From contig JAADVB010000121.1 in NCBI GenBank assembly GCA_023334545.1, forward strand, positions 1 to 53,676: 53,676 nucleotides of DNA, read 5' to 3'. Source of the DNA: Salisapilia sapeloensis. Its lineage: Eukaryota; Oomycota; Peronosporomycetes; Peronosporales; Salisapiliaceae. Positions within the stretch are counted from its first letter, which is position 1. Each line of letters opens with the position of its first letter. The notes under the pieces are model-generated. The model had not been told where the DNA came from and ran no database searches. It was given only the letters and a program-made list of their open reading frames with translations. Made by a program: the position numbers and the translations under genes. Shown here in pieces: positions 12,696-23,258 of the stretch.

Positions 12696-13982
12696 TCAGT
12701 AGTCGCCGTCCATTCCTTCTTCTTTCGGTTCCTACGTAGAGTAAGAACACTGCCTAAGTTATCATAATTAAATCACAATACCGTTGGTTCTAGATCTTCG
12801 CCATAATTGATTGCATGGTCAACATGCATGAGAACAGTTTCCACGCTCTCTTCTCGCGTTATGTTCATCGGGACAAATGCTACCATACTAAAGTCGTTGA
12901 TCTGCGTACATATCATAGATGAGCAAATGTGTTCGAGCATTTCTTAAGAGACGGACGTACCACTTCGCATATTGCAGCACTCAATGGTCTCCACTTGGGG
13001 TCTGTCGAACTAGCCAAATTCTCTAGCAAGTATCCTGACGATGGATCAAGGTATCTACAACACATTCCCATTACTATCGCCCGTTGTGGCTAGTATAGAG
13101 GATATATACTTGCTAAGTTCTTTTTCATCGACCAAGTCGCACTTGGTCAAGACGTTAATGTGTGGTAACTCTAGTTGGACCATTGCCGACAACGAGCAGA
13201 GGACACCAGAGATAAATTTGGATGGGTCGGCAATAAATAAGGAATCGATCTGTATCAGAAATTTCCTGCTATCAATACTACAGTCGCTGGTGGATGCAAG
13301 ATGAATATATACCAAGTAGACTCCACAGATTTGAAAGCCCCAGTCCTTCATCGCGTCACAGAGTTGCTTCATAACTGGCAAGTGAGAGTAGAGTTCAATT
13401 TGACCTAGAGATAAAGCATAAGATATGAATTATAACAATAGCATCGTACGATCTCACCTGGACAGTCAAAAATAAAGTAGTCATCCTCCCCATATTGGTC
13501 CAAGAGGTCTTGTAACCAATCCAGATTCTCAATCAGATACCTACGAAACGTCAGCTCTTACTCAGTTGGATTTAGACACGTACACGCACTCCATGCAGTA
13601 GACAAGTCCACCGTTCGGACCATATCCCAACTCTTCCATGACATCTTCGACGCTAATCAAGTCTCGAATGTCTACATTGCACAGGTGTACATGTCAATAA
13701 TTCACTCCAATCTCTTCCAACAGTAGCAAGTATCCTACCGAATGCCACTGGATAATCAAAGTGCTCAGCGGCAGGGTCCAAGTTCACTACATACGCCATT
13801 CGGCCGGAAGCCGCACAGAACTCATGAATATTCGTGCAATACGTCGTCTAAAAAACGCCATACAACGTCGGTTAATCGATCAACACTCTTGCACAGCATC
13901 TGCAATACATCTGCATTCATGAATGAAGCCAACGTACCTTGCCAGTGCCCGCAGGCCCCATCACCAATTGCCCACATCTCAT
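12696..13982 (-). CDS. GPN3: GPN-loop GTPase 3
   Basis: Small GTPase of the GPN family, needed for assembly and nuclear import of RNA polymerase II. The first exon encodes the P-loop, MGPAGTGK, ending at 13938. Later exons encode [11 protein letters not shown], the family-defining GPN loop (GYGPNGGL), FDCPGQIELY (switch/G3 region), [13 protein letters not shown] and the G4-type TKCDL. The C-terminus reads INYGEDLEP and then [11 protein letters not shown] before TGA at 12698-12696. About eight exons with introns near 50-65 bases, for example after GTGK and before QIELY. All key nucleotide-binding motifs are present, so it should be active. The start at 13982 gives [12 protein letters not shown], matching the family N-terminus. 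Same strand as the EF-hand gene downstream. Confidence 0.93.
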
Positions 13983-14218
13983 CTTAGCCGCCACTCGATT
14001 TAGGTGTCCAAATAGTGTGTTGAAAATGGCATTCTATGCTTTATTCGAAATAAAAAGTAAAATATAGTGTTCGTTAGAGCTATAAACTAGCTATAAATCA
14101 ACTGTTTATTCTTGCAAAGTCGAAATGTGAAACTGTTCCTATATGCTACCTATAAATCGACTATTCTTTTCAACAGAAAATGTCAACTTGTTCATGTAAT
14201 TGAACGTCGATACTGGAG

Positions 14219-15859
14219 CTAATACGCCGCTGACTTGACTTTCGCTTCCACCTTGCCACGCACGGCCAATACGATCGCGAGCGTATAGGTATAACTGAAC
14301 GGATCTTTCATGGTTTCAATCGAGAAACGAGCCATGATGGCAGATAATACCAACTGGAGCTCTAACATCGCTAGTTTCTGTCCGATGCAAGTGCGTGGTC
14401 CACTAAAGAAAGCTGCAAACTTTGTGGATGGAACGTAGATGAGCTTCCCCGTCTCTGGATCAATCCATCGATCTGGTCGAAACTCTTCCGCGTCTTCTCC
14501 CCACTCACCCTTCATTCGATGAAGTGCGTACACAGACAGGAGCAGTCGATCTCCTTTGTAAAGCAGTGTCCCATCACTTAGCACTGTGTCTTCCAGCGCT
14601 GTTCGAGAAAGCATTGGAGCCGCTGGATTCAATCGCAGTACTTCTTTGATAGTTGCTTCCAAATATGTCAGGCGCTGCGCTTGCTCCATCGTTGGCACAC
14701 AGACTTGTCCTGATGCCAACTCTGGTAGCTCACGTTGGATCTCTCGCCGAATCAGTGCAGCAACTTCTGGATAGCGGTTCATGTAAATGAGGAACCAAGT
14801 CATTGTATGCGCAGTCGTCTCTCGACTAGCGACGATAAACGTCAAGGATATGTCTCGAATGGTCTCTGCATCCATCTCACCCTTCTCCAGAAACAACTGA
14901 ATCAAATCTTTTTTTCCACTACGTTCCTCTCCATCCACTTTGCTCTTGTCTGCCATACACTTGGCAATGATTTCACGCGCAAAGCTGTCGATCATTTGCC
15001 GATCTTTCGTCCCTTGGGCCTCTGGACCAATATTCAACCATTTCGTAAGCTTCCAGAGCCACACAGGCTGACGACTACGACGCATGGTTGCATAAGCCTG
15101 CCGATTGAAAGCGTCGCCAAGTGCTCGATTCATATCTCCTTTTTCCAGTCCTTGTAGATTTACACCAAATCCGATTTCAGTGAAGACATCCATCGTCAAG
15201 AGCATCATTATTTCAGCGATGTCCATAGGTGTATCGCTCCTTTGATACTCCGTCAGACGATTGCACAGGGTTTCCGTGTGCTGTCGTACGACCACCTGCA
15301 TGTGATCCCGTAGCATTTTCATTGAGAACAAGTGACTAGCTTGCTTCCGCTGAGCAGCCCAACCATGACCATTGAGAACAAAGAAGCTTTGACCGATAGA
15401 ATCTTCCGTTTGAATGCGCAGAATGTCCCCTTTCCCAAGAGTATCTGCATGCGTATGAAGGATGTCATGCCATTGCTCGGACGATGTGGTCACGAGGAAT
15501 GTATTCGTGAGCATTTGTAGACGCCAAGGCTTTTCATCTTGCCGCTTGCATTCATCGAGCATCCAGTCGTGGAAGCGTGCTTGGTGGGACAAGACGTGGT
15601 AGAGGTTTCCAAAGACTGGAAGCGTTTCCGGTGGTGTCGGAAAGTCTCGTAGGGTCTTGTAACCTCGAGTGTTCTTTTTGAGTAGGTCATAGAGACCGTA
15701 GAGAACTGGAGATAGGACAACTGGTAGTAGAAGATAGTAGAACATGGCAAGAGGCAGAAGAAGACTAGCTTTATTTTTCGCTGATTCCATGCGCCTGTGG
15801 AAGATATTCCACGGAAGGATGGCTTCGTCCGGTATAACATGGATGACTGAGACCGTCAT
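14219..15859 (-). CDS. Cytochrome P450 monooxygenase (CYP86/CYP4-clan type)
   Basis: Membrane-anchored haem monooxygenase, 546 aa, single exon. Landmarks in order: N-terminal hydrophobic anchor (about residues 32-57), then a proline-rich hinge FPTPPETLPVFG; a C-helix region HGWAAQRK; the I-helix ASRETTAHTMTW (a variant of the usual AGxDTT, with Glu before TT); the ExxR motif KEVLR; FRPDRW; and the haem-binding loop FFSGPRTCIGQKLA with the cysteine ligand. The overall pattern matches fatty-acid omega-hydroxylase-like families of plants and oomycetes; the substrate is an inference. Two in-frame ATGs are plausible, at 15859 and 15787; the second (MESAKNK) puts the anchor nearer the N-terminus, as is usual. 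It ends ~240 bases from GPN3, an AT-rich gap without features. Confidence 0.95.
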   Translation of the reverse strand: MTVSVIHVIPDEAILPWNIFHRRMESAKNKASLLLPLAMFYYLLLPVVLSPVLYGLYDLLKKNTRGYKTLRDFPTPPETLPVFGNLYHVLSHQARFHDWMLDECKRQDEKPWRLQMLTNTFLVTTSSEQWHDILHTHADTLGKGDILRIQTEDSIGQSFFVLNGHGWAAQRKQASHLFSMKMLRDHMQVVVRQHTETLCNRLTEYQRSDTPMDIAEIMMLLTMDVFTEIGFGVNLQGLEKGDMNRALGDAFNRQAYATMRRSRQPVWLWKLTKWLNIGPEAQGTKDRQMIDSFAREIIAKCMADKSKVDGEERSGKKDLIQLFLEKGEMDAETIRDISLTFIVASRETTAHTMTWFLIYMNRYPEVAALIRREIQRELPELASGQVCVPTMEQAQRLTYLEATIKEVLRLNPAAPMLSRTALEDTVLSDGTLLYKGDRLLLSVYALHRMKGEWGEDAEEFRPDRWIDPETGKLIYVPSTKFAAFFSGPRTCIGQKLAMLELQLVLSAIMARFSIETMKDPFSYTYTLAIVLAVRGKVEAKVKSAAY

Positions 15860-16605
15860 CTTCGCGTGCCAACATGCGACTTCTTTTCGAATAGACTGCC
15901 CTGCCTCTACCCGATTGCATGGCTGCTTGGGAAAATGCTCGAGAGAATACTGACTGGATGACGGTATAGCTATTCGATTTGTACGAGCACCGGGACGGCC
16001 ATGACAAAGAAAGCGCGGTATTTAGTGGCTGCTTACCTGCACATCTTTAGCTTCAAGCAGATCCTATTAGTAGCGAACGAGACGCAATAGCAATTCTCGT
16101 GCAGAAGCCGTTTGACCGCAAAAGTAAATCTACCACAAGGTAGCGAGTAGACGCCACCTCGTTGCGTCACGAATGACTTTGGCACATCCTCCGACTTGCA
16201 TGCGACGAAACGCCCATGGAAAGAAAAACTGTCTGAGATTTTAAATTGCAACCGAAACGACTGCGTTAATTATAGACTCTTTCGATCGCGCTACTTCAAA
16301 TCTTTTTCTGTCTATCCATACGACCCATCTCCTTTTTAATATCTTTCTCCTTGTTCCCCTTCTTATCTCCTTCAACACAAGTAGCCGTTGCTCCAAACAC
16401 TCACCATCACATGCCTGCATGTAGTTTCATTCTTCAAAAAGCCTTCGTCCATCATCCAACGGCGGAAACGCTCGGGCGAAATAACTCCTTCTGCCTCTTT
16501 TTTTCCTCCGAACAGAGACGGACAGAAGGAACGTCGTGACTCGTCCAAGTGCCTGCCAAGCTCAAAAGGCCGCGATCATTCCCAGATTTCCATTCGACCG
16601 CGAAA
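15860..16605. promoter_or_regulatory. Shared upstream region between P450 and zinc-motif gene
   Basis: Divergent intergenic region of ~745 bases. From about 16260 to 16400 the plus strand is strongly pyrimidine-rich (runs of ctcctt, tctttctcc, ttccccttc), as in 5' leaders or initiator regions of oomycete genes. No conserved ORF seen; several open frames in it start at non-ATG codons. A bidirectional promoter is an inference from position only. Confidence 0.35.
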
Positions 16606-16986
16606 ATGAAATCGACCGAACCACGTAGCTTACTTCAGGAAGCCCTCGAAAAGTATGCTCGTACACCGACATCGTCCCCTGACACGGTCGATAACCAGAC
16701 AGAGTTCTACGCCCCACCACGAGGCGTCTATCGCAGACAGTCCTCCCGTCTATCCATCCAGCGCCCCGGTCTCCCCATCATCTGTGACAATTGCGGCACC
16801 TCCTTCTACAGCAACGTGCAGGTGGATATGACCAGCGCTTGCTACTGCTCTGGCGACTGCAAATGGAGCGTCTACATCTATCAGGAGATGGAGCGTCGAC
16901 TCCAAGATCTATGTGAGGCACAGGAAGACGATCAGACCATGAGCTACCCGAGCTTTGAGATTGTCGACACGATCTCCTGCAGCTAA
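16606..16986 (+). CDS. Small hypothetical protein with Cys-rich zinc-like motif
   Basis: 126-aa protein, single exon. The N-terminal half is basic and Ser/Pro-rich; the C-terminal half has CDNCGTSF followed ~19 residues later by CYCSGDCKW, spacing that could bind one zinc ion (C-x2-C...C-x3-C). An amphipathic segment (YQEMERRLQDLCEAQEDD) follows. I do not recognise the family. The frame is open upstream to 16549, but the first ATG is at 16606. It converges with PSMA3, whose stop is ~140 bases away. Confidence 0.7.
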   Translation: MKSTEPRSLLQEALEKYARTPTSSPDTVDNQTEFYAPPRGVYRRQSSRLSIQRPGLPIICDNCGTSFYSNVQVDMTSACYCSGDCKWSVYIYQEMERRLQDLCEAQEDDQTMSYPSFEIVDTISCS

Positions 16987-17128
16987 AGCCTCTGCCTCTA
17001 TCTATCTCTCTACACCTCGTGTCTATCCACTCGAATCTAGATTTTAAAACCAACAACGTCGCGTACCAATATATGCATATTCGAATGATTCGTGTTTCTC
17101 ATGTTGGAATATGCCTCGAAAAGATCCT

Positions 17129-18062
17129 TTATTCGTCATCGTCATCCGCCATCTCATCGTCTTCGATCGACTGCAACGCCCACGCATTGACTTCATCACG
17201 AAGAGCATTCGGCACGAGACGATGCGTCCAGTTCGTTTCTTCACAAATCCAACTGAGCTCCAGTTCGAACGGATGACGAACCTCGTCGTGCAAAACGTTC
17301 AGGATCTTGGCAATGTACTTCATCGCGTCACGGCAGGACATGTCAAAGAGAGAATCCTTCTCAATTTCCGTCTTGGCAGCCTGCTGACCCTTGCCGATCG
17401 AGCAGCCACGGAAGCTGTACGAGACACCAGACGGCTCGATCATGTGGAGCGAGTGCTTCTCATCATCAACGTCGTATCCAGCGATCATGATGGCAGCGCC
17501 AAACGGACGCACAGAGCCATGGAGCGTGCAATAGTGGACGAACTGACCCATACGGTCCGCTAGCACTTCTGGAGGAATCGCACTGCCGTAGTTTTGCTTG
17601 TACGCACGCGCTTCTTCCCGAGCGCGGTTCACGAGCTGCCTGCCATCCGGTACTAGTCCGGCCATGGACTGTATCGACGTTAGATTGGGATATAGTAGAG
17701 AGTAGTTATGTGGTCGTACAATGCCGAGGTGACGGTCGACGGAAAAGATGCGACGCTGGGTTCCTGGCACGAGCATTTTCGATAAAAGGGTCTTCTCGAC
17801 GCCCATGATCACGCCATCTTTGCATTTGATGCCGATAGCAGTTCTATTTAATCAGTTAGACATAAAAATATCATCTAGAAGGAGAAGTATGGTGCGTACC
17901 CGCTATTTTCAATGGCTTTGCGCGCATATTCGACTTGGAAGATGCGTCCATCGGGGGAAAATGTACCCGCCGATAAGTCATACTAGAAACACACAAACGG
18001 TCAGTAACCCGCATATACGCTACCGCAAATATAAAACATACTCCTGCTCCAGTGCTTGCCAT
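17129..18062 (-). CDS. PSMA3: 20S proteasome subunit alpha-3 (PSMA3 type)
   Basis: Outer-ring alpha subunit of the 20S proteasome. Four exons: 18062-18042, 17982-17900, 17843-17720, 17668-17129, summing to 255 aa, the usual length. The N-terminus [21 protein letters not shown] is the alpha-subunit gate signature. Then [38 protein letters not shown] and KTEIEK follow, and the C-terminus is acidic ([10 protein letters not shown]), typical of alpha-3/alpha-7 PSMA3. The third intron (17719-17669, 51 bases) is a multiple of three with no stop; unspliced transcripts would carry an extra 17 residues, but removal restores the conserved junction before AGLVPDGR. Confidence 0.96.
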
Positions 18063-18131
18063 GATTAATAAAGTCTACAACAAAAGTCCATATCAAAAAC
18101 CTTGCTCGAAGAATCTACGTAAACCTAGTTT

Positions 18132-18367
18132 ATGCCGCCAAGGAGGAACATAGATAGAAAGACTCGAAAGGGTCCAACCATCCGTGCAGTCTCCAAGGGG
18201 TCTACTACCAATAAAGCGACGTACCTAGCTAGAAGAAGCGTACGTGAGATCGCTTCCACCGTCGCTTGCTTGGTTGTTTTCTTCTTGGTCAAAAGATTTT
18301 CAGTCGAGGTCGTCGTAAGGTTGCTCGAACGAAAAGGCACTTATATGGTACTGTACCGACACAATAA
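18132..18367 (+). CDS. Very small basic protein, two exons (predicted)
   Basis: Predicted 59-aa, strongly Arg/Lys-rich protein. Exon 1 18132-18239 starts MPPRRNIDRKTRKG; intron 18240-18295 has a gtacgtgag donor and a pyrimidine-rich acceptor ending aaaag; exon 2 18296-18367 encodes IFSRGRRKVARTKRHLYG and ends in TAA. It could be a small ribosomal or nucleolar protein, but I cannot place it. An unspliced frame runs to 18410 (92 aa), and the minus strand is also open over 18125-18340, so coding status is uncertain. It lies divergent from PSMA3, 70 bases from its start, and 23 bases before the next gene. Confidence 0.35.
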
Positions 18368-18390
18368 ACATCTCCATCAAAAACTTGTAT

Positions 18391-19092
18391 ATGATGTCGG
18401 TATCAGCTAGGCCATCTACCGGCTATATGCCGCATGTGGAAGGTGTAGTCAAGCTTGCATATCCTCTTGAACGTACCCCGAGGTCAAAGACGGTGCAAGT
18501 GTATGAGAACCCTCTACATGTGGGCTATGGTCCGTGTGCTGAGACAGCTACTTCGGTCATGGCGATTGTATTGGAATGTACATGATTGTATTTGATTGAT
18601 AATGAGTCTGTAGCTTATATTGCTTGTATGTATAGCTCCGAATTATGAACGCTCGCTTGTGTATTTCTACGATCAATGGGCGAAAAGTGTGGAGCATATC
18701 AAGTCGAAGTACAAGATGAAGATTCAAGGCCGAGGGGTCGTGCAATTCATGTCGACTGCAGGACAAGATACAGAAGAGCCTATTACATGCTACGTCGTTG
18801 CAGAGAAGCGGCTGTTAAAGCATACAATGGAAAAACTTGGCGAACGAGAGACGCCGTTTGCACTGCCGACTGGTGTCGCCATCGCCGTCGAGTATCAGGA
18901 AGCGCAAGAAATTCCCGGAACACATCAAGTCTATTACGTCGAGTCCAAAGTCATTCGAGGCGCAGATCTATACGGTATATGCCTTTGTCAATCATAGAGA
19001 GAGACAGGGAGAGTAATAAGTATATAGCTGAGCGAAAGACGATCACGCCAGAGGCCAAGTCCAAACGAGCGAAAAGCGTGCGTATGCTCTAG
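18391..19092 (+). CDS. Unidentified 196-aa protein, three exons
   Basis: Exons 18391-18577, 18636-18974 and 19028-19092 join into one 196-aa frame. Segments include GYMPHVEGVVKLAYPLER, ENPLHVGYGPCAETATSVM, SLVYFYDQWAKSVEHIK and a basic C-terminus ending KSKRAKSVRML. No signal peptide or membrane segment. The composition and intron pattern match the surrounding real genes, so I regard it as a genuine gene of unknown function. An alternative acceptor about 20 bases earlier (CTTATATTG) would add a few residues. POT1 starts 77 bases downstream on the same strand. Confidence 0.6.
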
Positions 19093-19168
19093 ACAAGATG
19101 TTAGGTAGCTATATCCATTTATATGTGTCTAGAGCGTCGCGAAGAGAGGAAAGCGCAAATTAGACTTG

Positions 19169-20805
19169 ATGTCCTCTACCCAGACAAAGTACTCGTACGT
19201 CCAGATTGCAGATTTGCAGGAAGGCGACGCGCATCTGTATGGTGTCGTTGTGAATCTGACGCTACCAAAGATGGCAAGAAACGGCTTTGACTTTTACGTA
19301 CGTCCATACATCTGATCTCAATTCAACATGACCTAACGAGTCTGGCGGTCGCAGATTTCCATGCATATTGTGGATGAAAGTTGTAAAAGTCGAGAGCTTG
19401 CTATGCCTGTGAATATCTTTTCCAAAAAGACTTGCAATCTACCTCCTGTCATGGTACATTCCGTCACTAGTAGGCACGTTCCTCTTTATTCATGTAGCTC
19501 TAGTTCATTGGTGATATCATCCGCTTCCATCGGCTTCCCATTAATACCTTCCGAGAACGTCATCAAGGCATCGGCAAGTACGTTTCTATTCATCAAAACC
19601 TATAGACAGCTCCTTGTATTGACGTCTTGCAGACCTCCTAAGACAAGATACGTGATCTTTCGAGAGAATGACGACGGCAGCATCAATCCCATCGCAAGTA
19701 CAGAGAACTACGCGTACACTGATTCGGATCGAGAGCGTATCCAAGCTTTACAGTACTAGCTACATCCTAAAGCCTCCAAACTTCAGTCTTTATTTACATT
19801 TGCTGTAGAAAGTTTAAACGAGAGCTACTTGCTCATGACGATACGCTTCCAGCTGGATGTCCGAACCATCCGATTCCACTCACTCACGTAAAATCAGTGG
19901 AAGACTTTGGAGACATCCTCGTACGTGTTTTAGCTGTCCAGATCAAGGACAATTACGCCAGTCTTATCGTCTGGGATGGTTCGGGCGATACATCTTCTCC
20001 TCTCCATGACGACTTGTTCGACCAGATCCCTTCGAACGTAGAGAAACCTTCGCATGGCATGCTCATGGAACTCTTTGTCGATTCTTGTTGGCACGTCATG
20101 GAGAAAGTAGGATTTGCTAGGTATTTAACAAAGTACTGGTGTCGTTTTCGTAATATCGCAGTGGAAGAAGATGAAGAAGTACGTCGTGGAAGCACGCACT
20201 TCCATCGACTCTTCTTCCGAGAAGTCTCGTCCATCATGTTCGTGCCGGACTATGACATCCAAGTCCAAAAGCGGACGAAGAGTGCGGTGGTACTACCTTC
20301 TAAAAAAGTGGCGACAACTGTACCACCGTTTGTACTGGAGAAGACGGACGTGACGTCTTTGGAACTCGTTCGACAAGCGACAGTCGTGCCTAGAAAGTAT
20401 CATTGTCTCGTCCAAGTGACACAACGATGGCCGGAACAAGTACAGGACCTTACCAAGCTAAAGGATGGTCGGTGGGTCTACTCTTTTGTTTTAAGACTAA
20501 GGGATGAATCCGACGCTCTAGACGTTATTGTCCACGGCACTGATGCAGTAAGCACTTACACTCGTAGCATGCAGAGGTAATAGGCTGACGATACCTTGTA
20601 GGAACAATTCATGCACGGCATTCCACCGTGCGACCTATCGACCAACTCTAGCTCCAGATCTCTAGTGCAAGATCGTCTCGACACTCTCATCCGAAGTGCA
20701 ACATCCGTCCACTGCTGTCTCAAGTCCTATCACCCAACGTTCACGACCGGGTCGAACCCGAGTGTCCGCTACCGCCTATTCGACACCACCTTGCACTACC
20801 ACTAG
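19169..20805 (+). CDS. POT1: Protection of telomeres protein 1 (POT1-like)
   Basis: Telomeric single-strand DNA-binding protein that caps chromosome ends. Exons 19169-19297, 19355-19453, 19504-19577, 19633-19752, 19809-20547 and 20602-20805 give 454 aa. The first OB fold shows YSYVQIADLQEGD, HLYGVVVN, NGFDFYISMHIVDES and GDIIRFHRLPINTF; the second shows DFGDILVRVLAVQ and LIVWDGSGDTSSP. The C-terminal part ends in SVRYRLFDTTLHYH, like the conserved POT1 tail. It is shorter than human POT1 (~634 aa); the reduced part lies between OB2 and the C-terminal domain. It converges with ATG9, with stop codons ~60 bases apart. Confidence 0.88.
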
Positions 20806-20863
20806 TCTATATATGTCTTGATGTGAGATCAACTAGGAGGAAATAAAAGTCAAAGGTAGTGCA

Positions 20864-23149
20864 TTATTGTTCGTTGATACTGGATTCCGCCAGACCGGTG
20901 AAACTACTTCCTGGACTCTGTCCATCCGACCGCATGTGCGTCAATGGACCTTGTTGATGCAATTTCTCTAGCCAGTAAAATTGACTACTCTGAGGCGAAA
21001 CGAGACCACCACCAAGTGCATGCTGAATTGCTTGTGACTGCATCATCTGCTGTGATAACGACAGTGTCTGGTGACTCGCATCCATGACACTATCGCCGAG
21101 ATTCATCGACGACTTTTGGAGCTCATCTTCTTGGAACCTCCCGAGACGTTGCATCAAGGCTTCACCTTCGGAACCTCCAACCCATTGTGGATGATTCTGT
21201 TTAAAGTTCACGAAAGAGCTTTCCATCTTGGCATCACTTCCATACTCTTTAAAGTCAAATTCACCAAACCGACAGACTGCACCGGCGTGTGGTAATGTCA
21301 ATGAATGCGAACGGATAAAGACGAGGATCTCTCGCGCACGTTTCGGTAGTGAAAAGCAGAGAATGTAAGGAGTCATGAGAACAGACAGGCATTCTTGGAC
21401 GAACAAGACTGCTTTTACAGGAAAGAGAGACAGGAACTCGTCGCGAACATCAAACGAATGGCAACGACCACGCCATTCCTTTGGAAAGTGGTGCGTCTCA
21501 CCAGCAAGCTGCATCATCGCTTCTTCACAGTCACCATACGGCTGGAAGGCAGGTGAAGATGTCGTGAAGGATCTAGCAACTACGAAGATGCTGGTGCAAA
21601 TCGTTAGATACCAGACGAGCTGTCGTCCGAAGAGCGTCGTCTCCAGCAATAAGGACTCTTCCACGAGACTCATGCCAAGGAGCACTGCCATCAAGGAGCT
21701 TGCACAAAACGAGATACCGCCAGCCAAGATTGCTAATGGACCAGCAGGAAAGAGAGACAAGTATTTTTCTGCTAGAGGATGTGATCGATCAATGCGTGCA
21801 TCGAGGACGTGTGGAAGTTCATTATACTCTCGGAATTTCCATAAAGCATAGTTACTCCATCGTCTAGTGCTAGGGTAGTGACTTCTCGAAGTATTCCACT
21901 CTTGTGCCGAGAGTAGAAAGAAGCGAGAAGCACGATAGATGAGAAGGAAAGGAGTAAGAAGCAAATTGAGGACACCAGCGACCACAAATCGTTTCTGAAG
22001 GACTTTCGGGTCTTGAACAAAGTCTCGCGCGAGACGATGCTGTCCGTCAAAGAGTTGATCGATGAGACAAATGTTCAGGTTCGCTTCCATATTCCGAGAT
22101 AGCATGACATGCGTAGCAGATGCGAATTGTAAGGCTGGTGGCAAGAGCTCTTGACTTGTAAACAACGACTGGTTCATGCAAGCGATGAGATAGTTCTCTC
22201 GGCGCATGATGCGTCGAGCAAAGTCATGAGGACTCGAAAGAGCGGCAGAATCAATGTGTAGACGATAGTTCGAAGCCTGCTTTAGCTGTTTCGATCCGTC
22301 GACGAGTGCCAATACGCGACTGACAATCTCGTCCCATTTCACAGTTTGGACTTGCCGAGCGTCAATATGAAGCCGATCGGTGTAGAAAGCGCCCATAGCT
22401 CTCGCATCTCGCAACGTCCCGATGAGCTGCACGAGGCGGAAGAGCCAGTAGACAACAAACAAAAGAAAGTAAAGACCGATGATCATCTTCCCAGCACCTC
22501 CTTCTGCGCTACAAGAGACGTAGCTTTCGACTGTACAAGTTCGCTTTGGATCTTCATGGCAATCGATCATATCGTGCCACTGGATGCATCCGAAAAGGAA
22601 CGTCGAGAGCACGACGCTGAAAAGACCTGTGACGAGACTCACTGATTCCACTACAACAATGCTCCAAAAGCCTCGATGGTAGTAGTAGTTGTACAGATTA
22701 ATCAGAAACGCATCCAAATTCGCTACACGTCCCTGATTGTCTGGAGCGTACGTCGGTCGACCAGGAGAAGAAGACGGGGCTGTGCCTCCTGCAGCAGTAT
22801 TTGACGTGAGAGACGCTCGGGCAGTATCAACGACATCATGGAAGAGTTTTGAGATAGCAGGCAAGTGAATGTTAGCACGTAAAGAAGGCATGTCGACTGT
22901 CGGAAGAGCCTCGACGTCCGAATGATTCCCATGTCGGTACTGCCGATTGGATTGATTAGAGTGGGATTCATCGTCATCCTTCAGTTCTTTCCAAAGCAAT
23001 TCATCATCCTCTTCAATACGGTCATTCGGTTCACGATCATACATGGGATTCTCCATCCTCAGCGACGAACTAGCTAGCACGAGCTCGAGAGTACTTGTAC
23101 CTGCTCTAATTATGGAAGAGATGGCTGATGTAGAGGATGCGTTCCCCAT
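20864..23149 (-). CDS. ATG9: Autophagy protein 9 (ATG9), phospholipid scramblase
   Basis: Multi-spanning membrane protein of the autophagy initiation machinery, on Golgi/endosome-derived vesicles that seed phagophores. Single exon, 761 aa. The conserved core runs from NLDAFLINLYNYYYHRGFW through the first membrane helices, a long cytosolic segment with MRRENYLIACMN, then the reentrant and later helices (FVVAGVLNLLLTPFLLIYRA, and a block around PAGPLAILAGG), and the C-terminal conserved region ILCFSLPKRA, GAVCRFGEFDF and SFVNFKQNHP. The N- and C-terminal ~130 residues are hydrophilic and probably disordered. Start MGNASST could carry an N-myristoylation-like glycine (inference). Divergent from the small plus-strand gene at 23259. 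Confidence 0.94.
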   Translation of the reverse strand: MGNASSTSAISSIIRAGTSTLELVLASSSLRMENPMYDREPNDRIEEDDELLWKELKDDDESHSNQSNRQYRHGNHSDVEALPTVDMPSLRANIHLPAISKLFHDVVDTARASLTSNTAAGGTAPSSSPGRPTYAPDNQGRVANLDAFLINLYNYYYHRGFWSIVVVESVSLVTGLFSVVLSTFLFGCIQWHDMIDCHEDPKRTCTVESYVSCSAEGGAGKMIIGLYFLLFVVYWLFRLVQLIGTLRDARAMGAFYTDRLHIDARQVQTVKWDEIVSRVLALVDGSKQLKQASNYRLHIDSAALSSPHDFARRIMRRENYLIACMNQSLFTSQELLPPALQFASATHVMLSRNMEANLNICLIDQLFDGQHRLARDFVQDPKVLQKRFVVAGVLNLLLTPFLLIYRASRFFLLSAQEWNTSRSHYPSTRRWSNYALWKFREYNELPHVLDARIDRSHPLAEKYLSLFPAGPLAILAGGISFCASSLMAVLLGMSLVEESLLLETTLFGRQLVWYLTICTSIFVVARSFTTSSPAFQPYGDCEEAMMQLAGETHHFPKEWRGRCHSFDVRDEFLSLFPVKAVLFVQECLSVLMTPYILCFSLPKRAREILVFIRSHSLTLPHAGAVCRFGEFDFKEYGSDAKMESSFVNFKQNHPQWVGGSEGEALMQRLGRFQEDELQKSSMNLGDSVMDASHQTLSLSQQMMQSQAIQHALGGGLVSPQSSQFYWLEKLHQQGPLTHMRSDGQSPGSSFTGLAESSINEQ

Positions 23150-23258
23150 ACGAAAAACAAGATACCGAATGTACCTATTTTATAGGACATCTGGGTATAA
23201 CTTCAAGTTCGTGATATGATGCACGGATAAGAATTGGAGATGATGCACGTCCAGGAGT

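Noticed and set aside
18125-18340. Minus-strand 71-aa frame that could be a small membrane protein
   Set aside because: It overlaps the predicted plus-strand two-exon gene, which has a strong splice-site pair; neither is certain, but the minus frame has no additional support.
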